64,000 bases of DNA from DASXZH01 sp036502005 (lineage in GTDB: Bacteria; Armatimonadota; Fimbriimonadia; Fimbriimonadales; Fimbriimonadaceae): NCBI GenBank assembly GCA_036502005.1, contig DASXZH010000058.1:1-64000 (forward strand), in the 5' to 3' direction. Shown one piece after another: positions 16,706 through 24,898 of this stretch; the stretch's first letter is position 1, and every line of letters begins with the position of its first letter. A model generated the notes under the pieces. The model was given only the letters and a program-made list of their open reading frames with translations. It searched no databases and was not told where the DNA came from. The position numbers and the translations under genes were made by a program.

Positions 16706-18174
16706 TTTCTCTGAACCTGAAAGGGCTTGAAATCGTTAAAGTTGTTAGCTTGAAACGTTTTGCGTGTTCCCTGCTATTCGGTTTAGTGGCCACACTTGGT
16801 CTCGCCAGTCCCCCTCCCCTGCTCCCTGGAAGGGGAGAGGGGTTGGGGGGAGAGGTTGCGCGACGCAACTCTACCTTCTATCGCGAGCACTGTTTGTTCA
16901 TTAAAGATGGCTACCTAAAACGAGAATCGGCCCGCCCGGAAGAGATCCTTCAGAACTACGAACGCGAAGCGGCCGGCCAAACTCTGGTTATTCATTTTCA
17001 CGGAGGACTGGTTAGCGAGTCGAGCGCTAAGAAGGAGGCGGCAGATCTAACCTCGAGCTGTTATGGCGCGGTTTCTTATCCGGTTTTCTTCGCTTGGAAC
17101 GCCGACTTCTTTTCAGAATTAGGCAACCTTATAGAATCAAAGTATCACAATATCGCTTTTTCGCAAGGAGGGGTGACGACGACCACCTTCTTGGAGGGGC
17201 TATACGAGACCGCGCATGAGAACCATTGGGATGCTGAGCACATAAAGGCCGCGTACGCCAAGTTCATGAAAAACGAGGCGCAGTTCCAAAGGGCTGTATC
17301 CAAGCAAGCCAAAAAGGAAGTTGATGAGGACATCTTATCTTCCGGGCACGATTGGTCCGATTGGCTGAAGGCGGATACATGGAGAAAGGCAAAGGACAAG
17401 ATCCAAAAGAAGGTTGTCAACTATTTTTCGCCTTACGTTCTTGCAGCGATGAAATACCACGATAGCAAGTCTGTTTCCTGGGGTGGGGATTTTCTTGAAT
17501 GGATCTCCACGAACTTTGGCGGCCGCCAGATTTGGTCGACCATGAAGCAGGATACGGCGCTCTCGTTCACAGTTCGGAACGGCGTGGCTGGAGCTGGGCT
17601 CCAGTTCCTACAAGCTTTGGCCAAACACCATGTGCCGCGCATTGTTTTGGTTGGCCACAGCACCGGGTGTATTTACATCCTGAACTTCTTGAAAGCGGTA
17701 AAGACGATTATGCCAAGAACGCGGTTTGATGTGATTTTCTTGGCCCCTGCCAATACCTATGCGGATACCGCTAAGTTCTTGGCCTCAAATGCTTACACAA
17801 TTCGTAACTTTAGGATGTTTGGGATCCGCGATACGAATGAACGTCACGACCACATGCTTTGGCAAATCAACCCGAGCCTTGAGGGGATTTATCCCGGCTC
17901 GCTTTTGATTTATGTGGCACGGGCGGTAGAAGCTCGGCATAACATTCCGATTTTGGGTTTGGAGCGCGATTTCGCGACACCAGCCGCTGAGCCGGATAGG
18001 AGCAACAACCTGCTTGTAAAACGGTTCTTGTTTAATCGGCCGGGTTCTACCGTTTGGTCTCCTACCAACGGTCCGGTAGGTTTAAGCTCAAACTGCGTTT
18101 CTCATGGAGACTTCTGGTCCGACCCGAAGACTTTGGCTAGTTTGAGATTCCTGATTCGGGATCGGGATTGGTAG
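16702..18174 (+). CDS. Exported alpha/beta-hydrolase-like protein
   Basis: 490 residues. N-terminal signal-like segment FACSLLFGLVATLGLA (about 20-35). TLVIHFHGGLVSESSA resembles an oxyanion-hole HGG strand, and VLVGHSTGCIYIL (about residue 314) supplies a G-H-S-T-G nucleophile elbow. This suggests a serine hydrolase, but no family is recognised. Start ATG overlaps the M15 gene stop (ATGA), implying coupled translation. Residues about 36-53 (PPPLLPGRGEGLGG) are encoded by a GC-rich hairpin that looks like an in-frame repeat insertion. The 3' end overlaps the convergent gene by 38 nt. Confidence 0.72.
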   Translation: MISLNLKGLEIVKVVSLKRFACSLLFGLVATLGLASPPPLLPGRGEGLGGEVARRNSTFYREHCLFIKDGYLKRESARPEEILQNYEREAAGQTLVIHFHGGLVSESSAKKEAADLTSSCYGAVSYPVFFAWNADFFSELGNLIESKYHNIAFSQGGVTTTTFLEGLYETAHENHWDAEHIKAAYAKFMKNEAQFQRAVSKQAKKEVDEDILSSGHDWSDWLKADTWRKAKDKIQKKVVNYFSPYVLAAMKYHDSKSVSWGGDFLEWISTNFGGRQIWSTMKQDTALSFTVRNGVAGAGLQFLQALAKHHVPRIVLVGHSTGCIYILNFLKAVKTIMPRTRFDVIFLAPANTYADTAKFLASNAYTIRNFRMFGIRDTNERHDHMLWQINPSLEGIYPGSLLIYVARAVEARHNIPILGLERDFATPAAEPDRSNNLLVKRFLFNRPGSTVWSPTNGPVGLSSNCVSHGDFWSDPKTLASLRFLIRDRDW

Positions 18175-18835
18175 ACGCCCTCGAACTATTCAAGCCGTCA
18201 ACTAAAGCCGCCATGCGCTTGCCTATCAATGCGCTGAACCCAATCAGGAGGCAAATAATGACCAGGTGGGGCACATTCGAAAGCAGCCACGCTTCTTTTA
18301 ACCCAACGGAATACACCACAAGAATTCGGATGACCCCGTCGGCAATGAAGGCGAGTGCCCAAGATATTGCCGAGAAGCGCACCATCGAACGGAACGCAGC
18401 CGACGTTTCCCAAGCATGATCCACTAGCATCGCCCGGGCAGGATCCTTGCGGGCCGCCATGCTGCGGACCCCCTCGAAGTTAATCGGCTTGCCCTTAAAG
18501 GTTGTGGCAAGCAGGTAGAAGCCCGCGATCTCCATGTAGAGGGCCGGTCTGGACAACAGAATCCTTTGATCTCGTACCCAAAAGATGAGACCTATCGAAA
18601 CGGCTACCTCAAGGACGACGAGCAGCCCTACCCGGTCGATTCTTCGCTGCTGAATCGTGTTTCGGGCTGTTGAGGCAAGTGCGACCGAACATCCAATGGC
18701 TAACCCTATAGACGGAGGTGCACCCAGCCGATCTAGGATGAAATAGGCTGCCATAGGAGCGAAAACATCCAAAACATAGCCCACTAGAATGCGGCTTGGA
18801 TCTTCGGTGTTTTTCTTTACTGCCAGAGTACTCAC
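18137..18835 (-). CDS. VC0807-like integral membrane protein
   Basis: 232 residues with five or six hydrophobic segments. The order (PSRILVGYVLDVFAPMAAYFILDRLG, then ALASTARNTIQQRRIDRVGLLVVLEV, then RPALYMEIAGFYLLATTFKGKPI) matches the VC0807-type family of unknown function. The frame is open upstream into the MarR gene, but GTG at 18835 (TAGTG overlap with the MarR stop) is the natural start. It forms a two-gene operon with the regulator, so it is the likely target or transporter partner. Confidence 0.78.
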   Translation of the reverse strand: MSTLAVKKNTEDPSRILVGYVLDVFAPMAAYFILDRLGAPPSIGLAIGCSVALASTARNTIQQRRIDRVGLLVVLEVAVSIGLIFWVRDQRILLSRPALYMEIAGFYLLATTFKGKPINFEGVRSMAARKDPARAMLVDHAWETSAAFRSMVRFSAISWALAFIADGVIRILVVYSVGLKEAWLLSNVPHLVIICLLIGFSALIGKRMAALVDGLNSSRASTNPDPESGISN

Positions 18836-19281
18836 TACTCTCGGTCCCGCCTGGTTTTCCAGGACTCGCGAACTTCTTCCTTTTCTTTCTCCGCCATCGC
18901 GGTCCTTGAGGCTTGAAGTTTGGTTAACAGTCTTCCAAGAGTTTGGACCTCTTCGCGCGACCATTCTTCCACCATTTTTTCAAAACGCGAAATGCCGATT
19001 TCTGTAAGCCGCTGGAGTTCCTCGGCACCTTTTGATGATAAAGCGACTTTGCAAGACCTTCGGTCTGTCTCGTCACCCACAACGGTCACCTTTCCAAGCT
19101 GTTCTAGGCTTTGGATGTGGCGCGTTATGGTGGATTGATGAACTCCAAGTTCTTTGGCGATATCGAGCGGCCTGGCAGTGCCCTTCATGGCGACAATCTG
19201 CAGGACCGAAAGGAGCGCTGCGTCGCCCTGCTTTCGTTTCCGATCTATTCCGGAAACAATGGCCATGAGCGGCGCAACCAT
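18835..19281 (-). CDS. MarR-family transcriptional regulator
   Basis: 148 residues from ATG at 19281. Winged helix-turn-helix: LLSVLQIVAMKGTARPLDIAKELGVHQSTITRHIQSLEQLGKV, then wing GDETDRRSCKVALSSKG, and a C-terminal dimerisation helix. The frame continues to GTG at 19326, but that codon lies inside a good promoter (TTGCAT-17-TATACT), so a start downstream of the promoter is required. GTG at 19311 is another option. Overlapping inverted repeats in the promoter suggest autoregulation. Confidence 0.85.
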   Translation of the reverse strand: MVAPLMAIVSGIDRKRKQGDAALLSVLQIVAMKGTARPLDIAKELGVHQSTITRHIQSLEQLGKVTVVGDETDRRSCKVALSSKGAEELQRLTEIGISRFEKMVEEWSREEVQTLGRLLTKLQASRTAMAEKEKEEVRESWKTRRDRE

Positions 19282-19317
19282 TCCGATGATGTCTTCCTTT
19301 TCGTGTTGCACACATTT

Positions 19318-19346
19318 AGTATACACTATATGCTTGCAGCATGCAA
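19318..19346 (-). promoter_or_regulatory. Promoter and likely MarR operator
   Basis: Minus strand -35 TTGCAT (19341-19346), 17-bp spacer, -10 TATACT (19318-19323). Two overlapping perfect inverted repeats cover the -35 and spacer: ATGCT-TGC-AGCAT (19330-19342) and TTGCA-GCA-TGCAA (19334-19346). This fits a repressor site for the divergently read regulator gene. Confidence 0.65.
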
Positions 19347-19431
19347 TGATATATTTTTATTTAGCGTGAACTAGCTTTCCTCACTCCAAAACAGCGAAAC
19401 TACATACCAGACACGTTTAACTGGTTGCGAC

Positions 19432-19854
19432 ATGAAACGACGCGTAATCGCCAAGCCCAAGCCGACCAACGGTATGCAGATTTGGGTGAAAGAGTTTGTA
19501 GGCAAAGACCCAATCAGAGCGTATCGAAAACATTTTCACGCAAGTTGGTCTTGCGCCATCGTGGAACTTGGAATGCTCGGCTTTCAGTTTTCCGAAGAAG
19601 ATATATTGGAGGCCAATCGGCGTCAGACCAGGTGCCAGGAGGGGAAGCGACAGAAACAAACCAAGAAGCCAGGCAAAAAGGCGGCAGGCACTTGGGGAGT
19701 CGACTTCGACGACAACTTTGCATTTATAGCAGGCTTTACTTCGGGAGGGGCTCCATTTGGGACTACTTGGCAAGAGACAATAGGCCTTGATGAAACTCCC
19801 AAGAGGCGGCGAACCCCTAGCCAAGCGCAAGACGATTACGATCCGTTCGCCTAG
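19432..19854 (+). CDS. Hypothetical soluble protein
   Basis: 140 residues, basic with a Lys/Arg-rich middle (about 62-85) and a WGVDFDDNFAFIAGFTSGGAPFGTTW segment; ends with RRRTPSQAQDDYDPFA. No family recognised and no membrane segment. Start ATG gives MKRRVIAKPKPTNG. Transcribed alone between the MarR promoter and the flotillin operon end. Confidence 0.68.
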   Translation: MKRRVIAKPKPTNGMQIWVKEFVGKDPIRAYRKHFHASWSCAIVELGMLGFQFSEEDILEANRRQTRCQEGKRQKQTKKPGKKAAGTWGVDFDDNFAFIAGFTSGGAPFGTTWQETIGLDETPKRRRTPSQAQDDYDPFA

Positions 19855-19883
19855 CCAGATGATCGTAAATAGAGAGCCGTTAA

Positions 19884-19910
19884 GGTCCAAGCGAGAACTT
19901 CGCTTGGACC
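19884..19910. terminator. Hairpin between convergent genes
   Basis: A perfect 11-bp stem (19884-19894 with 19900-19910) and 5-base loop in the gap between the plus-strand hypothetical gene and the minus-strand flotillin gene. There is no good T run on either side, so the termination role rests on position and stem strength. Confidence 0.5.
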
Positions 19911-19918
19911 CATAAAGG

Positions 19919-21328
19919 TTAGCTCTTCGGCTTATTCAGAGGCGGAACCTGGAACTTGCTCGATGAGGTCGGATCCGCCGTCACTACCGGTGTTGTAACG
20001 TCCGGCGTTCTCTGTTGAGGAGCCGGCTGGGGCACAGGGGCCGTACCCGGCTTGCTATCCAAACTTATGCTGTTGTTTACGATCTGAGCCGCTAAAATAG
20101 TCTGGATAACAGAGGTGATCTGCTCAGCAGCGCCGTTAGCGGCCCCGTGCCCATCGCTAGAGATGTTAACCAATCTGGCCTGAGCTAACGCGTTCGCGAT
20201 AACGGGCGCCACGGTGGGAATCATTTCAAGCTGACGAAGCCGAAGGTAGGCTTCCCCGCCCTGCTGGATGGCGGCGTTAACATCTCTAATGGCATCAGCT
20301 TGGGCGGAAGCAATTTTTCTAAGTTTGATGGCTTCTGCTTCCGCCTGGGCTTCAGCCTGAACCTTGACCCGTTCGGCATCGGCATTGGCTTGGGCGATTT
20401 GGGTGGCCTTAAGTTCAGCTTCTCTCAAGATTCCCAAGGAGGTTTGCTTTTCGGCCTCGGCAGTGGCGACTGTAGCGGCGTTTTGGGCCTTGCGCTGATC
20501 GAGTTCGCGTTGTTTATCACTAATCGCTTGCTCTGCCGTTAGTTGCGCTTCTCGGGCCCTTCGCTCTTGGTCTGCCGTAACGATGTCGGCGTTGGCTTTC
20601 GCTTCAACTGCAGATTGGCGTCGACGGGCTTCAGCTACTTCGCTCTGAACCTCTTTAATGTTGAGGGAGTTGAAAACGAGGCCGAGATCCTGAAGTTCGC
20701 GAGAGCATGCGCTCTTGATAATAATGGCCAGTCGGTCGTCATCTTCACCAGAGATGCTTGCGATGGCGCTTGCCTCGGAAATTGCGGGCATTGATGCTGC
20801 GCTGGGCTGATCGCTGGTAATCGGATAGCCGATCTTGGCGTTAAACAGCTCATCGTGGTGCAGCAGGTTAATAGCGCGACGGCCGGTAGAGGTGAGCAGG
20901 TCGGTAAGAGTAGAAGTCTGTTCAAACTCGGGCTTAGCGAAGAACTTGTTAGCTGCCGTCTTGATCATCTCGTTGGTATCGCCAACGCTTACGATTGCGC
21001 TGGCAAGCACTCGGACTTTGATCGGACGAGGTTGGCCGCTGCGATCGATATCAGCCGTCTGGTCGGCGATGTCTAGATCGATATTGATAGCTTTAGAAGG
21101 AATTGTTGTACCGGTCGTAAAAAGAGGGATCTCCTTCGACTTACCCGGCCCTCGGTAGATCTTTAACGTACCATTCAGCCAGCTAACCAATCGAATGGTG
21201 CCCGCCTCAACGGTTCGCAGAATGCTGCTCACGAAAATCATGAACAGAATGAAAAAGACGACAGCTGCTCCGATCACGATGACGACCAGTGGAACGGCTG
21301 GAGCCGGTGTTTGCGCTATGTAGTTCAT
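19919..21328 (-). CDS. Flotillin-like SPFH protein
   Basis: 469 residues. N-terminal membrane helix (VPLVVIVIGAAVVFFILFMIFVSSI, about 12-36), SPFH/band 7 domain (about 37-220, with AGTIRLVSWLNGTLKIYRGPGKSKEIPLF), then a long Ala/Glu/Gln coiled coil (about 225-370) and a Pro/Thr-rich tail. This is the flotillin layout: membrane microdomain scaffolds. The NfeD-like gene just upstream on the same strand is the usual partner (compare floT-yuaF). Confidence 0.87.
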   Translation of the reverse strand: MNYIAQTPAPAVPLVVIVIGAAVVFFILFMIFVSSILRTVEAGTIRLVSWLNGTLKIYRGPGKSKEIPLFTTGTTIPSKAINIDLDIADQTADIDRSGQPRPIKVRVLASAIVSVGDTNEMIKTAANKFFAKPEFEQTSTLTDLLTSTGRRAINLLHHDELFNAKIGYPITSDQPSAASMPAISEASAIASISGEDDDRLAIIIKSACSRELQDLGLVFNSLNIKEVQSEVAEARRRQSAVEAKANADIVTADQERRAREAQLTAEQAISDKQRELDQRKAQNAATVATAEAEKQTSLGILREAELKATQIAQANADAERVKVQAEAQAEAEAIKLRKIASAQADAIRDVNAAIQQGGEAYLRLRQLEMIPTVAPVIANALAQARLVNISSDGHGAANGAAEQITSVIQTILAAQIVNNSISLDSKPGTAPVPQPAPQQRTPDVTTPVVTADPTSSSKFQVPPLNKPKS

Positions 21329-21381
21329 ATTTGTTTGAAACCCGTACAGTGTTACGGATTATGCGCAATTCAGGTTGCTAC

Positions 21382-22086
21382 TCACAAAGATAGTTCTCGC
21401 GTGACTATACATGTGCCTTTTTTTGAGTCCACTTCGGTGACCACAACTTGTTCTCCCTTATGAACGTGGGTCCCATGTTCTAAATCCTCTGCACTCAATC
21501 TGCCAAGCAACTGCACAAGTTGGCCTTCCATTTTCACACAAACGAGACCCTGGCCCTTGGCGTCGAACTTAGTCATCGCCTCCGCTGTGAGTGCGACGGT
21601 TCCCTCCAGGCCTTCTGATGGCGTACTGGCGAATCTCATCATAACTCCGACTAGCGGGCGAGTTACACCAAGGCAAAAAACCAACGCGCCAACAACGGCA
21701 ACAGTAGTGAGCATTGCGGCATCAACATGGCCCATCGCCAACATTCCGGCAATACCCGCCCCGAAACAAAGGCTAAAAAGGTCCATTGGCGACGGAATTA
21801 AGCTCCAATAGTTAAAGTGCTGACCATTGCCAGCGACTAATGGCGCGGCCTGTGAAGCTCCAAGGGCGGATGTATCGCGGCCGTTTTGCCGTGCGATCTG
21901 TGTGTGGGCGTGAGTTGTATGCGCGCCGTGAGGCTGTATGGCGTGCCCGGTCTGGCGCAATGCCAGGTGTCCGGTATGGGCACCATGGCTGGGCCCTCCC
22001 GCGTGATGCCCCAAGCGAAAGACGCCCATAAAGGTCATGAGCGCCATCCCCACCAAGCCAATGCCTGCAAGCAGTTCAAAAATCAT
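21382..22086 (-). CDS. NfeD/YuaF-like membrane protein
   Basis: 234 residues. One N-terminal helix, an insert rich in His and Ala (about residues 26-75; repeated HGAHT, HTTHAHT), two hydrophobic segments (about 100-150), then a C-terminal OB-like domain (GLEGTVALTAEAMTKFDAKGQGLVCVKMEGQ ... GEQVVVTEVDSKKGTCIVTREL) as in NfeD proteins. It precedes the flotillin gene by 53 nt. The His-rich insert is unusual and might bind metal. Confidence 0.8.
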   Translation of the reverse strand: MIFELLAGIGLVGMALMTFMGVFRLGHHAGGPSHGAHTGHLALRQTGHAIQPHGAHTTHAHTQIARQNGRDTSALGASQAAPLVAGNGQHFNYWSLIPSPMDLFSLCFGAGIAGMLAMGHVDAAMLTTVAVVGALVFCLGVTRPLVGVMMRFASTPSEGLEGTVALTAEAMTKFDAKGQGLVCVKMEGQLVQLLGRLSAEDLEHGTHVHKGEQVVVTEVDSKKGTCIVTRELSL

Positions 22087-22250
22087 CTAACTATAGGATA
22101 CAAGTTAAATGGCCTTTTGGATGCGCTCGATTCAGGTTCTGTTGCTTGGAAAATCTATCGATTCTTGCGGAAAATCCCTATTGAAGGGCCGCTTGGGTAA
22201 CACCGGCGCGTTTCGCGCACGTTGAACCAAGCGGGCCGGACTCTCCCTCC

Positions 22251-22661
22251 ATGAAAATCCTCCCCACTCTCCTAACCCTTTCTGCTGTCTCGTTGGGCGT
22301 TGTTACCGCATTCGCCCAAACCTCTACTCACCACTCTGTTAAGAAGCACACGAAGGCCGTTGAAGCCGTCGTTGACCCCACTATTGTGCCCCTAGTGGGC
22401 ACCTGGTATGTGCACGAGAATGGCAAAGAAAGCCACGCTCAACGGCTTTCTTTGCGAAAAAACGGCACGTTTGCCTTTATAGGAAGCGGCTGGAAATCCG
22501 AAGGCAAATTTTCGGTGAAAGCAAATGCCCTTGCTTTGGAATGGACCGCTGTTGATGGCGCGCCAGTTAAGGCCGGAACGATGCACAAAGCGATTACCCT
22601 TTCGGCGAATAAGAGTTCGTTCGTGATCGACCGTTACACCTATGCGAAGCATGTGGAGTAG
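22251..22661 (+). CDS. Hypothetical secreted protein
   Basis: 136 residues. Signal peptide MKILPTLLTLSAVSLGVVTAFAQ with AFA-Q type cleavage. The mature part reads like a small lipocalin-type beta domain (LVGTWYVHENGKESHAQRLSLRKNGTFAF, GKFSVKANALALEW). No family named with confidence. Monocistronic. Confidence 0.7.
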   Translation: MKILPTLLTLSAVSLGVVTAFAQTSTHHSVKKHTKAVEAVVDPTIVPLVGTWYVHENGKESHAQRLSLRKNGTFAFIGSGWKSEGKFSVKANALALEWTAVDGAPVKAGTMHKAITLSANKSSFVIDRYTYAKHVE

Positions 22662-22673
22662 GGGGCACTGAAG

Positions 22674-22797
22674 TGAACGGTAAACGGTAAACGGTAAACG
22701 GAAAACGGTAAACGGCAATTGGAAGACGACCAAATTAGAAAACAGCCGGAGATCATTTCTCCGACTGTTTACCAGTTACAGTTTACTGTTTACTAAT
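22674..22797. repeat. Inverted heptamer arrays (TAAACGG)
   Basis: Left array 22674-22716 has five or six copies of GGTAAAC/GGAAAAC. Right array 22764-22797 has the complement GTTTACN in four variants. Between them sits the hairpin CGGAGA-TCATT-TCTCCG (22747-22763). The right arm ends directly at the rplE stop, so the structure may terminate both convergent units. Confidence 0.75.
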
Positions 22798-22798
22798 C

Positions 22799-23404
22799 CT
22801 ATTTATCCCGCAGCGGAAGTCCCATTGTCTTTAGGAAGACTCGGGATTCTTCGTCGGTTTTTGCCGTCGTGCAGATCACAATGTCCATACCGCGGATTCG
22901 GTCGAACGTGTCGTAAGGGATCTCAGGGAAAACCAACTGCTCCTTCAAACCGAGCGCGTAGTTGCCGCGGCCGTCAAAGCTCTTGGGCGAAAGACCTTGG
23001 AAGTCTCGGATGCGGGGCAAAACGACAGTTGCGAGCTTATCTAAGAAGTGGTAAGCGCGGTCGCCGCGAAGTGTTACCTTGCAACCAACCTTCATGCCTT
23101 CGCGAAGCTTAAAGTTTGAAATGGCTTTCTTAGCAAGTGTCACAACCGGCTTCTGACCCGAAATAAGGGTCATGTCTCGAATGCTGTTTTCGAGATGTTT
23201 GGGGTCTTTTTCCCCGTTGCCGGTGCCCATGTTGATCACGATCTTATCGAGGCGCGGCGTCTGCATCACCGTGGTGTACTTAAACTGCTCCATCATCTTA
23301 GGCATTACCGTTTCTTGGTAAACCTTTTTTAGACGAGGGGTTGGGAGCTTGCCGCTCGCACCACGTTCGATCGTATCTTCTGATTCTTTTGCTTTTCTTG
23401 CCAT
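22799..23404 (-). CDS. rplE: Ribosomal protein L5
   Basis: Binds 5S rRNA in the large subunit. 201 residues; the N-terminal extension MARKAKESEDTIERGASGKLPTP precedes the canonical RLKKVYQETVMPKMMEQF and KIVINMGTGNG, then GMKVGCKVTLRGDRAYHFLDKL and KTDEESRVFLKTMGLPL. This is the last gene of the ribosomal cluster here; rpsN/rpsH do not follow. Confidence 0.97.
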   Translation of the reverse strand: MARKAKESEDTIERGASGKLPTPRLKKVYQETVMPKMMEQFKYTTVMQTPRLDKIVINMGTGNGEKDPKHLENSIRDMTLISGQKPVVTLAKKAISNFKLREGMKVGCKVTLRGDRAYHFLDKLATVVLPRIRDFQGLSPKSFDGRGNYALGLKEQLVFPEIPYDTFDRIRGMDIVICTTAKTDEESRVFLKTMGLPLRDK

Positions 23405-23463
23405 TGTTTCCTCTGCGGGTTCACCGCTCGAGCTTGATTACTGACCAAGCTCTTCGGGGATGT

Positions 23464-23548
23464 GTTAAGTGATAAGTGATAGGTGATAGGTGATAGGCGG
23501 AAGAAGGCTTCCCTATGACTTATCACTTATCACTTGTCACATATCACC
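23464..23548. repeat. Inverted heptamer arrays (GTGATAG) between rplX and rplE
   Basis: Left array 23467-23497 (AGTGATA, AGTGATA, GGTGATA, GGTGATA) and right array 23512-23548 (TATCACT type, four to five copies) are inverted, with a GGAAG..CTTCC turn. In the mRNA this forms a long imperfect hairpin in the 147-base gap between two ribosomal genes. Confidence 0.8.
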
Positions 23549-23551
23549 TCT

Positions 23552-23965
23552 TTACTGCTTCTTCTCCTGCACCACTGCATCGACGAGGGTTTTGCCGCTC
23601 TTCTTTGCGAAGCGCACGATTTTGCCATCTTCCTTTCGACGGCCGACTCTCGTCGGCTTTTGCGTTTCGGGATCGATGACCATTAAATTGCTGAGGTGGA
23701 TCGGGGCCGGGAGCCGGTAACGAGCGGATTGCTCGTTCTGCATTCGGGCTTTTCGATGCTTGATCACTGCGTTGAGCGGGATCGGCATATCCGGATTCTC
23801 GTCGTTCTCCTTGAGAATGATCGCCTTCTGCTCTTTCGGAGCAACAGCGGCGACGTATCCGATTTCGCCCTTATCCTTGCCGGCAATGATCATGACCTTA
23901 TCGCCCTTGCGGATCTTGACCTTGATGTGTGTGGCGAGTGCCTTTAATTCTGCTTTTGTAGGCAT
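23552..23965 (-). CDS. rplX: Ribosomal protein L24
   Basis: Assembly initiator protein of the large subunit. 137 residues, longer than the usual 100-105. KVKIRKGDKVMIIAGKDKGEIG is the KOW motif near residue 14, and RVGRRKEDGKIVRFAKKSGKTLVD is the conserved C-terminal part. The start overlaps the rplN stop by one base. Confidence 0.96.
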   Translation of the reverse strand: MPTKAELKALATHIKVKIRKGDKVMIIAGKDKGEIGYVAAVAPKEQKAIILKENDENPDMPIPLNAVIKHRKARMQNEQSARYRLPAPIHLSNLMVIDPETQKPTRVGRRKEDGKIVRFAKKSGKTLVDAVVQEKKQ

Positions 23966-24336
23966 TATAAAACCTCCGGTGCAAGCGACACGATCTTCAT
24001 AAAGTTCTTGTCGCGCAGCTCACGGGCTACCGGGCCAAAGATGCGGGTACCGCGCGGCTCGTTATTAGCGGGGTTGATGACCACGCAAGCATTGTCGTCG
24101 AAGCGGAGCGTCGATCCATCAAGCCGGCGAACCGCCTTCTTGGATCGGACGATCACGGCTTTGATAACATCGCCTTTCTTAATGGGCATATTTGGCGTCG
24201 CAACCTTGACGGCGCAAACGATAACATCCCCCACTCCACCATAACGCGGCTGCGAGCCCTTGAGCACGCGAATACACATTACTTCTCGTGCGCCGGAGTT
24301 ATCGGCTACCTTGAGTCTCGTAAACTGCTGTATCAT
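23965..24336 (-). CDS. rplN: Ribosomal protein L14
   Basis: 123 residues, standard length. MIQQFTRLKVADNSGAREVMCIRVLKGSQPRYGGVGDVIV is diagnostic, and the C-terminus RGTRIFGPVARELRDKNFMKIVSLAPEVL is complete. Overlaps rplX by one base. Confidence 0.98.
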   Translation of the reverse strand: MIQQFTRLKVADNSGAREVMCIRVLKGSQPRYGGVGDVIVCAVKVATPNMPIKKGDVIKAVIVRSKKAVRRLDGSTLRFDDNACVVINPANNEPRGTRIFGPVARELRDKNFMKIVSLAPEVL

Positions 24337-24388
24337 TTTCCTTTCTCTACTTAGTTATTTCCGGAAGGCATCCAGCCTTCAAAAATCT

Positions 24389-24679
24389 TTACTTAACCTT
24401 TTCTAGGATCCGAACGACTCTCCATCGCTTGTCCCGGCTGATGGGTCTCGTCTCCATGATCTCGACGCGGTCGCCGATGTCGCAGGACTGCTCATCGTGG
24501 GCCTTGAACCTGGAAGACTTCTTAACAATCTTGCCGTACAGGCCGTGCTGAACTTGGCGTGAGATCTGAACGACGACGGTCTTTTCCATCTTGTTGGAAA
24601 CCACCATGCCCTCTCGGACCTTTCTGGTGCCTCGCTCTTCGGGCGTTACTGCTGCTTCTGCTGCTGCTTTCTTAAGCAT
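24389..24679 (-). CDS. rpsQ: Ribosomal protein S17
   Basis: 96 residues. Conserved core GMVVSNKMEKTVVVQISRQVQHGLYGKIVKKSSRFKAHDE and GDRVEIMETRPISRDKRWRVV. Preceded by a 22-residue N-terminal extension (MLKKAAAEAAVTPEERGTRK) compared with shorter homologues. Three bases from rpmC. Confidence 0.97.
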   Translation of the reverse strand: MLKKAAAEAAVTPEERGTRKVREGMVVSNKMEKTVVVQISRQVQHGLYGKIVKKSSRFKAHDEQSCDIGDRVEIMETRPISRDKRWRVVRILEKVK

Positions 24680-24682
24680 AAA

Positions 24683-24889
24683 TTATTCGCTTCCTCGACG
24701 CTTTTCGGTGATCATGGTCAATATTCTGGCCATGTTATGGCGGCGCACTTTAAGACCAGTGGTGTCCTTGATCTGTCGGAACACAAGGTCTCTTCGGGCT
24801 TTGTAGAGCGCCGCCCTTTCCTGAAGAAGCATGTCCTCCAGTTCCGGCACCGTTTTATCGACTAACTCACTCCTCTTAAGATCTTTCAT
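24683..24889 (-). CDS. rpmC: Ribosomal protein L29
   Basis: 68 residues. MKDLKRSELVDKTVPELEDMLLQERAALYKARRDLVFRQ followed by ..VRRHNMARILTMITEKRR is typical of L29, a two-helix protein at the exit tunnel. It is placed between rplP and rpsQ as in most bacteria. Confidence 0.95.
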   Translation of the reverse strand: MKDLKRSELVDKTVPELEDMLLQERAALYKARRDLVFRQIKDTTGLKVRRHNMARILTMITEKRRGSE

Positions 24890-24898
24890 ATCTTTCTC

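Noticed and set aside
19282..19326. GTG at 19326 as start of the MarR gene
   Set aside because: It lies within the spacer of a good -35/-10 promoter, so it would not be transcribed from it.
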